Shown here in pieces: positions 1 to 6,589 of a stretch of 22,505 bases of DNA. Both the position numbers and the translations under genes were made by a program. The notes beneath the pieces are model-generated. The model had not been told where the DNA came from and did no database searches. It was given only the letters and a program-made list of their open reading frames with translations. The stretch spans positions 1-22,505 of IMG/VR virus record IMGVR_UViG_3300010885_018109. One strand, 5' to 3'. Position 1 is the first letter of the stretch; every line of letters begins with the position of its first letter. Source of the DNA: a virus.

Positions 1-459
1 ATTTCAGGTGGGCAATTCTTCAAAATCAAGTGCGTGGTTCTCCATCCGAATTACAAAATTGGTGAGATCGTTTTCGTGGATCTAGCCGTGCTGGTGCTAG
101 AGTCCCCGTGTGCTACCACTCCCTCTCCGCTGCCACAGGAACGGCTCCAGGCTGACCGTGGCGACCCGCTGACCGCTGTGGGGTACGGAGGGGGCATCAA
201 GCGCAAAAGCCTTCCTGAAGTGTTCTGGTACTACGGAACGCTGGTGGAGGAACCCACAGTATTTAAAATGCTCCCCCTAGACGGCACGGTGTGGTTTGGT
301 GATTCGGGTGGGGCAATTTACGACAATAGCGGAGTTCTCGTTGGGATCATCTCCTCTTTGGGTATCAAGAGGGGACACCTTTACGAGAACTCCGCTACCA
401 GACTTGATCTCTTCTCCAATTGGATACGGGAAACCGTGGAGGGTAACCCATGCAACTGA
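1..459 (+). CDS. Trypsin-like serine protease, 5' end missing
   Basis: The frame is open from the first base of the window, so the start and the catalytic-His region lie outside. The visible 152 codons contain the trypsin pattern VVLHPNY, followed by DLAVLVLE with the presumed catalytic Asp at visible codon 27. A GDSGGAIYD motif puts the nucleophilic Ser at codon 102. VGYGG near codon 57 resembles the conserved strand of chymotrypsin-fold enzymes. Spacing and order fit a peptidase of the S1 (PA clan) type that hydrolyses peptide bonds. A GTG at 34 could be taken as a start but would remove conserved sequence, so I treat the gene as truncated. It is rightward, convergent with the coiled-coil gene at 498-734. 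Target and location are unknown; maturation of virion proteins or host cleavage are both only guesses. Confidence 0.85.
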   Translation: MSGGQFFKIKCVVLHPNYKIGEIVFVDLAVLVLESPCATTPSPLPQERLQADRGDPLTAVGYGGGIKRKSLPEVFWYYGTLVEEPTVFKMLPLDGTVWFGDSGGAIYDNSGVLVGIISSLGIKRGHLYENSATRLDLFSNWIRETVEGNPCN

Positions 460-497
460 ATAGAACTCAAAGAGTCCTGTTGTCAGCGTGTTCTTTT

Positions 498-734
498 TTA
501 GTCGGGGTTCTGCTCGCCCGTTGGTGTGGGCTGTAGAGCCTGCGCTGCCTGAAGTGCCTGTAGTGAAGTGGCTACTTCACCCAAACGGTTCTCCAGAGCA
601 GCATTCTCCTTCTGTGCAATCTGCAACTTGGCTTCAAGCACAATGGTCTGTGTAACAAGTTCGTTCACCTTGTTCTGGAGAATGGGAATAAGAACAGTCT
701 CATTGTAATTTTCTGTCTGCTGTTTTGGAATCAT
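498..734 (-). CDS. Small coiled-coil phage protein
   Basis: This 78-residue protein is mostly one amphipathic helix. From about residue 12 to 66 it has hydrophobic residues at heptad-like spacing among Gln, Glu and Ala, followed by a Pro/Gln-rich tail. No catalytic motif is seen. The ATG at 734 follows a strong Shine-Dalgarno (AAAGGAGGAA), which supports the start. Similar short coiled-coil proteins are common beside structural genes of T4-like marine phages, but I cannot assign a function. It is divergent from the RuvC-like gene, sharing a 48-base spacer, and convergent with the protease gene. Confidence 0.7.
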   Translation of the reverse strand: MIPKQQTENYNETVLIPILQNKVNELVTQTIVLEAKLQIAQKENAALENRLGEVATSLQALQAAQALQPTPTGEQNPD

Positions 735-769
735 GAATGGATTCCTCCTTTCTACCTTTATGTAGGCGG

Positions 770-777
770 GATAAATA
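770..777 (+). promoter_or_regulatory. Possible late-type promoter box before the RuvC-like gene
   Basis: GATAAATA lies a few bases before the rightward start at 783 and differs from the T4 late promoter TATAAATA at one position. It would leave almost no leader, so it could be chance. AGAGG at 777-781 is the only ribosome-binding candidate and sits closer to ATG 783 than normal. The GTG at 786 is slightly better spaced. Confidence 0.3.
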
Positions 778-782
778 GAGGT

Positions 783-1361
783 ATGGTGATAGCGGGTATT
801 GATTATTCTCTCTGCGGTCCTGCGGTATGCTTGTTCCGCGCAAACTCAACGGGAAAATTCTCGTATGGTGGTTGCTCGTTCTATTTTTTGACGGACAACA
901 AGCGGCAAAGCGAGATCCGCACACTAAACATATTCGGTGAGCGGTTGAGCGATTGGGACAACGATCAGCATCGCTACGAAACAATTGCAGACTGGGCTTT
1001 GGACATTGTGATGGGCTGCGCCCATGTTGCGCTTGAAGGGTATGCGTACTCTGCTAGTGGACGGGTGTTCCACATTGCAGAGAACACTGGAATACTAAAG
1101 TACAAACTGTACCAGTTGAGCGTTCCTGTCACGATCATTCCGCCTACAGAAGTAAAAAAGTACGCCACGGGCAAGGGCAACGCAGACAAGAACGCCATGT
1201 ACGATTCGTGGCTAAAGGAAACAGGAGTGGACCTGAAAGGACTCTTGACACCGAAGCGTCAAGAGTCCGTGAGTCCTGTTTCAGATATTGTTGACTCGTA
1301 CTATATCTGCAAGAAGATGTACGAGAGCCTGCCTGAAGATGTCCGCGTAGCGGACGATTAA
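783..1361 (+). CDS. RuvC-like Holliday junction resolvase
   Basis: This 192-residue protein has the RNase H-fold pattern of RuvC-type endonucleases. An N-terminal strand carries the first acidic ligand (GIDYS, D7). VALEGYAY carries E85, a basic PPTEVKKYATGKGNADK region spans about 120-136, and a C-terminal DIVDSYYIC helix holds D168 and D171. These are the expected four acidic metal ligands. In phages such enzymes resolve branched recombination or replication intermediates before DNA packaging. The length matches the bacterial enzyme of about 170-190 residues. It is one of only two established rightward genes here. Its TAA stop (1359-1361) overlaps the stop of the leftward lipoprotein gene. 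ATG 783 has poor ribosome-site spacing, and GTG 786 is an alternative start. Confidence 0.82.
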   Translation: MVIAGIDYSLCGPAVCLFRANSTGKFSYGGCSFYFLTDNKRQSEIRTLNIFGERLSDWDNDQHRYETIADWALDIVMGCAHVALEGYAYSASGRVFHIAENTGILKYKLYQLSVPVTIIPPTEVKKYATGKGNADKNAMYDSWLKETGVDLKGLLTPKRQESVSPVSDIVDSYYICKKMYESLPEDVRVADD

Positions 1362-1642
1362 GGAGTAGGCTGTTGCGGGTCGCTAGGAGTTTCTTCCTTG
1401 TCGTCAATGTGAATAGGCTTGTTCACAAATTCCTTCCACACCCACGCAAGCACAAGCAGCAGCACAGGCAAATACCACAACACCCACCCCCAATTGCTGC
1501 TGATCTTATCGCCATTGGTAATGTCGTGCTTTAGTTTCATCATAATTGGACTGTCTGTTGTATTGTCAGGGACAATCACGGGTGAGGTGTTGCAGCCCAC
1601 AAGAAACAGAAAAGCCAGTGTTAGAAAAATTCGATTGATCAT
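1358..1642 (-). CDS. Small lipoprotein with one membrane segment, lysis candidate
   Basis: The 94-residue protein begins with MINRIFLTLAFLFLVGC, a lipoprotein signal peptide whose lipobox ends at C17. About 33 polar residues follow, then one strong membrane segment (about 51-70, Trp- and Leu-rich) and a charged, Pro-rich tail. I start it at ATG 1642 because AAGGAG lies just upstream; upstream extension only adds non-signal sequence. It lies 10 bases after the holin-like gene, so the two are probably co-transcribed. A lipobox plus transmembrane segment recalls unimolecular spanins, which fuse outer and inner membranes in lysis. Here the linker is short and the segment is followed by a tail, so spanin is only one option; antiholin or inner-membrane lipoprotein are others. 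Confidence 0.75.
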   Translation of the reverse strand: MINRIFLTLAFLFLVGCNTSPVIVPDNTTDSPIMMKLKHDITNGDKISSNWGWVLWYLPVLLLVLAWVWKEFVNKPIHIDDKEETPSDPQQPTP

Positions 1643-1652
1643 GGCTTTCTCC

Positions 1653-2090
1653 TTACGACTTATTTGAAGCAGCGGCACTACCGAAGTAGAAGCCAACAAT
1701 GCTCACCAGAATCTGACGGGTTTCGGACGCAAACAGGAAGCCGTTGATCTCCACGAAATACTTGCGTGTGGACTGCGGGATAAGTCCAAACAAGCCTTCA
1801 GGTGTGGTAGAGTCCACTTCCACGAATGTTGGCAAGCCAAAGAACGGCAGGATGAACGGGGCAAGCAGGGTGGCAAACAGGACAGACAGCACGATGAGTT
1901 GACGAATGCCTCTACCCACATCAAGCGGAACACGCTGTGCTGCTTTGTCTTGGTTTTCGGTGGTCTGCTTGTTTGCAGCAATCAACCGCTCAAAGATTTC
2001 TTTCTGATCCTGACTCTTCTGAGCCATGTAACGGAACAAGAAACCTGTGGCTGCGCCGCCTACCAACGAAATGAGTTCAGGACTAATCAT
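1653..2090 (-). CDS. Holin-like membrane protein
   Basis: This 145-residue protein has a short N-terminal hydrophobic segment (about 5-21), a charged helical stretch (22-60) and a long membrane segment (63-85, LIVLSVLFATLLAPFILPFF). A C-terminal membrane segment ending FYFGSAAA (125-141) follows. The pattern, especially the ending, is one I recognise from holin-like proteins of marine phages and three-segment holins. Holins form holes in the inner membrane that time lysis. The start at 2090 has AAGGAAG upstream, and a CTAAATA box lies 34 bases ahead, consistent with late expression. No endolysin is visible nearby, so the lysis role rests on topology and family resemblance. Confidence 0.7.
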   Translation of the reverse strand: MISPELISLVGGAATGFLFRYMAQKSQDQKEIFERLIAANKQTTENQDKAAQRVPLDVGRGIRQLIVLSVLFATLLAPFILPFFGLPTFVEVDSTTPEGLFGLIPQSTRKYFVEINGFLFASETRQILVSIVGFYFGSAAASNKS

Positions 2091-2123
2091 GTAGTCACTT
2101 CCTTTCTAAAGCGGATTACCTTG

Positions 2124-2130
2124 TATTTAG
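2124..2130 (-). promoter_or_regulatory. T4-late-like promoter for holin unit
   Basis: The minus strand reads CTAAATA, close to the T4 late box TATAAATA, ending 33 bases before the holin-like start. The TAA stop of the upstream 60-residue gene is contained in the box. The same box recurs ahead of four other leftward units. Confidence 0.55.
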
Positions 2131-2309
2131 GTCTTCGGCAGTTTCCGCTTTAGAATTTTTGATTTCTTTCGTGGTGAAACAGGAGGAAGGTCGGGAGGCA
2201 GACCCGCGATATTTCCACCACCAGCAATATTTGAAGGACCAACTGCCATAGGAGGAGGAAACTCTTCCCCTATGAAACTAGTAAACGATTTAATTTTACG
2301 ATGAGCCAT
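2127..2309 (-). CDS. Small tagged phage protein (60 residues)
   Basis: This short protein begins MAHRKIKSFTSFIGEEF and continues with a Gly/Pro-rich middle (about 18-45) and a strongly basic end. F9-x3-I13-x-E15 has the geometry of the T4 capsid-targeting sequence and gp21 cleavage site. The NIAGGGNIAGLPPD stretch resembles small proteins I associate with T4-like marine phages. The start at 2309 is chosen for its strong ribosome site (GGAGGAGGAA); the frame extends upstream to 2435 but that part lies inside the tail-fibre gene. It overlaps the end of that gene by 14 bases. Possibly an internal head or structural peptide; function unknown. Confidence 0.65.
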   Translation of the reverse strand: MAHRKIKSFTSFIGEEFPPPMAVGPSNIAGGGNIAGLPPDLPPVSPRKKSKILKRKLPKT

Positions 2310-3855
2310 AGGTTCCTCCTCCGAACACCATGAAGTGAATTTTTTCATACACTCCCGCTGTGGTACTACTATACGAAGTTTGAACAAACTGATTGTCGGA
2401 TGCTCTTTGCTTGTATGCGGAAACGGTAAATCCATCAGTGGTCTTAAGATTATTCGAAGAGCCTCTGTTCACTGCTAGTATGGACCACTCCCGTATGTCT
2501 CCGTAGTCGGGATTAGATTTAATTGGCTCGTACTCTCCATCCAAAATGACGCAGTAGTTTGTGTCTTTTGCGTGCTTCAAAAAATTCACGCGGACGCTGT
2601 ATGGAGAGTCAAGCATTGCGGACACACCAGCAACATTGAAAGCGTTTTCAAGATAGCAATCAATGTACTCTACATGATTGTTTTTCTTTGGAACGATAAC
2701 GATTGTTCCGTATGCAGTAGCCGTTCTCTTTGAGAACAGATTTGGCATATGGCTGTTGTATGTGTTTCCTGTGAGTCCGTAACCAGCAGAGCCAGGTGTG
2801 AGTGTCTTTCTTGCGTCTTGGTCGCCAAGAACGGGAACAGACGCACCTGTTGGAGTGAATCGTGTAGCCTGTGTGCCTTCTTCGAATTGCGGACCCCACA
2901 GCAAAAACTCTTTGGCGTTCATTTGAAGCAAAGGTTGTAATGTTGTTGGAACTGCGTTTCGCACAGTCACTGCACAGCGTTTCCACCCATTACCCATGTC
3001 CATTATGCTTCCAGAAGCAGTCTTTCCCAAGGCTCCACCAACAGTTCCAATTGGAACTACTGCACCTGTGTCGCAGTTAAATTCGCATCCAAAGTTGTTT
3101 CCGACTCCACCAATGAGCATTGATAGACTTGCCCCCTCAACAGGCAAAGCAAAAAGACTGAAGGTATAGTCTTTTAAACCAGATGCAACATTAATAATTG
3201 TTGCGTTAATGTAAGTTAAGTATCCAGCCCCTGCTGATGGATCGGCAGTGAATCCAATTACTCCTGAGAGTGTTCCTTGTGGAGACAATATGTCGGGATA
3301 CTCACTAGGTGTTGCTACACGGAAAGAGTACGCATTTCCACCCTGAATAGCCCACGAAGTCCAATCGTTTGTATTGGTAAACAGATTAGCCACTTGATGG
3401 CTGTAGATGTCACGGTCGTAGCCAAGGTTGAATGCAGCAAAGTTTACGCGCAGGCTGTTGTATGTGAAATCAGCAGGAGAAAATGTTCCACCACTAGGAC
3501 CAACAGGAGTTTGCTGTGCGTATGTTGTAAAGACAAACCCAAGAGTTCTTCCTGCGGCTGTTGATCCACCCACTCCACCCATCCACCTTTGCGATCCCAC
3601 GATTGCGGGTGTTCCCGTGATTTCAGGTGTGAACAGCATGATGTATCCACCAGATCCGTATTGGTTGGGGTTAGTGAATGTTACTCCGTATAGCCCTGGT
3701 GATGTCCTGCTTACATTCAGCACACCAGCACCGTCACCCAAGACTGTTGGTTGACCCGTGTTTGCAGTTCCTACAAGTATGTTTCCCCAACTGTCGCAAA
3801 CAGGAATGTTTACGGTAAGAGAATCGGAATTTGTTGCTGTGGTTGAGTTGAACAT
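2296..3855 (-). CDS. Tail-fibre-like structural protein with carbohydrate-binding-type domain
   Basis: This 519-residue protein is rich in Gly, Thr, Ser, Asn and aromatic residues, with few charged helices, as in phage fibres. The middle (about 150-340) has a recognisable fibre domain. It opens with a region naming an experiment-like NLFTNTNDWTSW motif. The core (240-300) ends in DMGNGWKRCAVTV, and a closing strand LLWGPQFEEGTQATRFTP follows. That pair (NGW.RC...WG.Q.E.G..AT...PT) is common in adhesin and fibre domains resembling carbohydrate-binding jelly rolls. It probably helps bind the host surface or forms part of a tail appendage. The start overlaps the previous gene as TAATG (3853-3857), so the two are likely translationally coupled. 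Confidence 0.72.
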   Translation of the reverse strand: MFNSTTATNSDSLTVNIPVCDSWGNILVGTANTGQPTVLGDGAGVLNVSRTSPGLYGVTFTNPNQYGSGGYIMLFTPEITGTPAIVGSQRWMGGVGGSTAAGRTLGFVFTTYAQQTPVGPSGGTFSPADFTYNSLRVNFAAFNLGYDRDIYSHQVANLFTNTNDWTSWAIQGGNAYSFRVATPSEYPDILSPQGTLSGVIGFTADPSAGAGYLTYINATIINVASGLKDYTFSLFALPVEGASLSMLIGGVGNNFGCEFNCDTGAVVPIGTVGGALGKTASGSIMDMGNGWKRCAVTVRNAVPTTLQPLLQMNAKEFLLWGPQFEEGTQATRFTPTGASVPVLGDQDARKTLTPGSAGYGLTGNTYNSHMPNLFSKRTATAYGTIVIVPKKNNHVEYIDCYLENAFNVAGVSAMLDSPYSVRVNFLKHAKDTNYCVILDGEYEPIKSNPDYGDIREWSILAVNRGSSNNLKTTDGFTVSAYKQRASDNQFVQTSYSSTTAGVYEKIHFMVFGGGTYGSS

Positions 3856-4328
3856 TAGATCACCAACACCCCAATGCTAAAGGTGGCGTTTCCCCATACG
3901 CGCCGATTCACTAGTTGATTGTTTGTTCTTCCTGTTTCTGGTGCAGCGGGGGTTGAGTCCGTGGCAAAGTAACCAGATCTAATCCAAAACGAGTCTCGTG
4001 TTTTGGGATACTCAGGCGAGTTCAGTGCGTGTGCAAGGCTCACAAGGGTATCGGGAAAATACGGTTGAACAAAAATCTTGTAGTTCGTGTCTGGCATGGG
4101 ATTAACAAAGGAAAACTTTATTGCGCCAGCAAGAGCAAGCACACCAGAGGTTGATGCCTGTGTCTGTGTTACAGCATCAATATACAGATTGTGTCCGTCT
4201 ATGAAATTTTTTTCAGAGAATCCGTACTGCGTGACGGAACTCGAATTGTGGTTTGAAACAAGACACCACGCCTTAACATAAGCGTTGTGCTTGAACAGTC
4301 CAGATCTGACAATTCCCGTATTTAGCAT
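3855..4328 (-). CDS. Small tail-fibre or fibre-tip-like structural protein
   Basis: This protein of 157 residues is beta-rich. It has a FSFVNPMPDTNYKIFVQPYF stretch (72-91) of the kind found at the C-terminal tips of phage fibres, where a pattern such as sF..pMp..nY.v recurs. No enzyme motif is visible. It is placed directly before the 519-residue fibre-like protein and shares a TAATG stop/start with genes on both sides (3853-3857 and 4326-4330). This is good evidence that the three are translated as a set. Host recognition or appendage assembly is inferred from context. Confidence 0.62.
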   Translation of the reverse strand: MLNTGIVRSGLFKHNAYVKAWCLVSNHNSSSVTQYGFSEKNFIDGHNLYIDAVTQTQASTSGVLALAGAIKFSFVNPMPDTNYKIFVQPYFPDTLVSLAHALNSPEYPKTRDSFWIRSGYFATDSTPAAPETGRTNNQLVNRRVWGNATFSIGVLVI

Positions 4329-4711
4329 TACAGCCTCTTTAGTATTTCTGCCAACCTCATGTCCATAGGAATCTCTACTACGGAGATGTCATCAATGGTT
4401 GCGTCATCATCTATGTATTCCAAATACAGGAGAACTGTTTTGAGTGGTTGGTGTATATCACTCTCTAATTTATGAAAAAGCATACGAGCCGTGGGTGTTC
4501 TACCAAACACATTCCCCAAAATCATCAGATGATTCAACAGGAGTATTGGTCGTATCTTCCCTGTGCGGCGATACTTTTTTAGTAATCGTTTCACATACTT
4601 GATTTTTGAAAGGTCTTCATTGAATTCAGCCATACCAAGACAATCGGGATTCGTGTAGTTCCCCATTGCGTACAACATGAAGTTGTCTTTGGTCAATTGC
4701 TTGAATTCCAT
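4328..4711 (-). CDS. Conserved T4-like marine phage protein
   Basis: This 127-residue helical protein has a pattern I recognise from many T4-like cyanophage genomes. That pattern is an opening TxDNFxLYAM, then NPxC, then an IKYVKRLLKKYRRTGKIRPI segment (about 37-56) followed by LLNHLMILGNVFG. The segments LFHKLE and LLYLEYI come later. The function of that family is not known to me. The start at 4711 is supported by the conserved N-terminus, although no good Shine-Dalgarno precedes it. It sits 18 bases after the 615-residue gene, and its stop overlaps the next start, so coupling may control its level. Confidence 0.72.
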   Translation of the reverse strand: MEFKQLTKDNFMLYAMGNYTNPDCLGMAEFNEDLSKIKYVKRLLKKYRRTGKIRPILLLNHLMILGNVFGRTPTARMLFHKLESDIHQPLKTVLLYLEYIDDDATIDDISVVEIPMDMRLAEILKRL

Positions 4712-4729
4712 GATAAAGAGTGGTTGGCA

Positions 4730-6577
4730 TCACCAACGCATATTGTGTTTTTCAAGACGGCTCTTGATAGCCTTGTTTCTGCCAATCACATTTGCCGCAC
4801 CTTGGTGGGGGCTTGACTTCTTGACCTTCTTTCCCTTTGCAACGGCTTCTTCCACGGACTTCAATGCCTTCTTATGGAACCGCTTGCTCTTGCCGCTCTT
4901 GTCTGCCATTGCAGCAGTAGGATCAGGAGCAGTAAGGGGGATTCCGCCCAGCATTTCCGTGTACTCCTTCACAGCCTTCTTTGGAGTGTACGCCGAAATG
5001 AGTTTGGTGGACACCTTCTTGCCGTCCTTGATCTTGGTCGCAGCGATCATCTTCTTGGGCTTGCTGCGAACAGCGTCACGACTGCTGCTCAAGAGTCTGT
5101 CCAAACGAGGAGTCCACTGCTTCATCTTGGCTTCCTCTACAGTCTCTTCTTTGACCGCCTTCTTCTTGTTACGGAGCATGGCGAAGTCCTGTGAGTCAAG
5201 ACGCTTGTTCTTGTTGACATCAAGTCGCTTCTGACCGCCGATGAGGGCTTCTTCTACTGGCTTCTTTTTGGAGCGGAGCATCTTGAAGTCCTGTGCGTCA
5301 AGTCGCTTGTTCTTGTTGACATCAAGTCGCTTCTGACCGCCAACGAGTTCTTCCTTCACGGTATTTTTGGCACGACGAATTTCGTACTTCTTGTGGAGGG
5401 CTTCTAGTTCACGCTCTTTGTCAAAAGTTCCTGCTGCAACTCGCTTGGCTTTGTTGGCTTCAACCTTTTCACGCTGCTTGTAGTACGCATCACCCATTTG
5501 CTGTTTGCGCTCGGGATTGTTGACACCGCGAGAACCAACTCGCGCCCTGTCGTATGCGTATCCCATACGAGCCAGTTTGGCTGCGCCTGCTTCATCAATC
5601 TGCTCTGCGCCTTCCTTTACAACTTTGCCGCCCTTACCGTACATTTTCTTAGCGAAAAATTCATTACGATTTTTCGACAGGATACTGTTGTACTTTTTCT
5701 TTGCTGCGGGTTGATCGCCAACTTTGTTGCGTATCTTACTGGCAGTCGCATCTAATTTTCCTTGCATTTCCTTGACACGCGCAGGAGTCTGTGCCATCTC
5801 GTCAACGACTTCTTCCTTCACGGGCTTGCGCTTGCCCTTCACGATCTTGCCGCCGCGACCGTACAGTTTTTCGGACTCGTATTCCTTGGTATCACGCGCA
5901 ATCAGACGGCGCACAGCAGCATCGTGCTTGTCTTCCAGTTTGCGTCCACGCTCCGCAGCCTTGCCCGTCTTGTTCATCTTGGCTTCGTAGCCGCGTTGAG
6001 CCTTGGCATCGTGCCGCTGAATCGCGTGTTCCATGTCTCGCTGACGAGCAGGAGTCTGTGCCATCTCGTCAAGGCTGTCGCCGTCATGCTCCACGCCTTC
6101 TTCAGCCACAACAGGCTCGGTCTTGGGAGCGAGTTTGGCGGTGACGCGGTACAAGCCGTCTTCGGCAGTCTCAACAGTCACCGACAGGTTGAACTCTTGC
6201 AAGCCAGCGTTGGGGTTAGCCCGTCCGTCAAAACGGATGCTGCCTGAAGTGCCGTCTACACCGTCAACGCGACCAAACAGGGTCACGGGGAGGGCGAACG
6301 CTCCAGTCGCGTTGTTTTGCCACATCCACGGAGTCCACTGAAAGTCAAGCATGAACAGGTTCAGGCGAGTGCGAATCTTGATGAGGGCTTCGCTGGTGTG
6401 CTGATAGGTGTAGCGGTTCATTGCCGTGAGAACAGCGTTAACCTTGGGCAGCAAGTCCTTGTTCACAGGACCGACATCAGTGTCAATGCCGCGATTGGGA
6501 TAGCCCGTGAGGGTTTCCTTGTACTCGCTCTCGTTCAGTTCGCTACGGAATGCCTTGAATCTCTTGTGTTCGCTCAT
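4730..6577 (-). CDS. Repeat-rich tagged virion-type protein with EF-hand-like loops
   Basis: The 615-residue protein starts MSEHKRFKAFRSELNES, where F10-x3-L14-x-E16 matches the head-targeting/cleavage geometry. Residues 40-155 form a Trp-containing beta-rich domain. After that the protein becomes highly charged and modular: DEMAQTPAR occurs at 170-178 and again 89 residues later, each followed by Lys/Glu-rich helices and a YGxGGKxVK ending. Two 34-residue repeats hold GGQKRLDVNKNKRLD-type loops, D419-D430 and D453-D464. Asp/Asn at positions 1, 3, 5, 9 and 12 resemble EF-hand or dockerin calcium sites. ATG 6577 follows AAAAGG. Likely structural or an internal head protein; no enzyme motif seen. 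It follows the 407-residue protein, which shares the TPAR module. Confidence 0.75.
   Translation of the reverse strand: MSEHKRFKAFRSELNESEYKETLTGYPNRGIDTDVGPVNKDLLPKVNAVLTAMNRYTYQHTSEALIKIRTRLNLFMLDFQWTPWMWQNNATGAFALPVTLFGRVDGVDGTSGSIRFDGRANPNAGLQEFNLSVTVETAEDGLYRVTAKLAPKTEPVVAEEGVEHDGDSLDEMAQTPARQRDMEHAIQRHDAKAQRGYEAKMNKTGKAAERGRKLEDKHDAAVRRLIARDTKEYESEKLYGRGGKIVKGKRKPVKEEVVDEMAQTPARVKEMQGKLDATASKIRNKVGDQPAAKKKYNSILSKNRNEFFAKKMYGKGGKVVKEGAEQIDEAGAAKLARMGYAYDRARVGSRGVNNPERKQQMGDAYYKQREKVEANKAKRVAAGTFDKERELEALHKKYEIRRAKNTVKEELVGGQKRLDVNKNKRLDAQDFKMLRSKKKPVEEALIGGQKRLDVNKNKRLDSQDFAMLRNKKKAVKEETVEEAKMKQWTPRLDRLLSSSRDAVRSKPKKMIAATKIKDGKKVSTKLISAYTPKKAVKEYTEMLGGIPLTAPDPTAAMADKSGKSKRFHKKALKSVEEAVAKGKKVKKSSPHQGAANVIGRNKAIKSRLEKHNMRW
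5202..5341 (-). repeat. Tandem coding repeat, period 102 bases
   Basis: A 38-base block is identical at 5202-5239 and 5304-5341, with diverged sequence between. The 102-base period encodes the two 34-residue EF-hand-like units of the 615-residue protein. Near-identity at DNA level suggests recent duplication or gene conversion. Confidence 0.85.
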
Positions 6578-6589
6578 GTGATTTACCTT

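Noticed and set aside
463-497. Possible terminator between the protease and coiled-coil genes
   Set aside because: AGAAC/GTTCT arms lie before a T-run, but the loop is over 20 bases and the stem only five, too weak to call.
2310-2435. Upstream extension of the 60-residue gene to 2435
   Set aside because: It lies within the coding end of the fibre-like gene, and the strong ribosome site points to ATG 2309.
4319-4325. Sixth minus-strand CTAAATA site
   Set aside because: It falls in the second to fourth codons of the 157-residue gene, with no gene start close downstream, so it is probably just coding sequence (Leu-Asn-Thr).
5202-5341. Repeat as a mobile element or CRISPR
   Set aside because: Only two in-frame copies with a period of 102 bases encoding protein repeats, without dyad symmetry or spacers.
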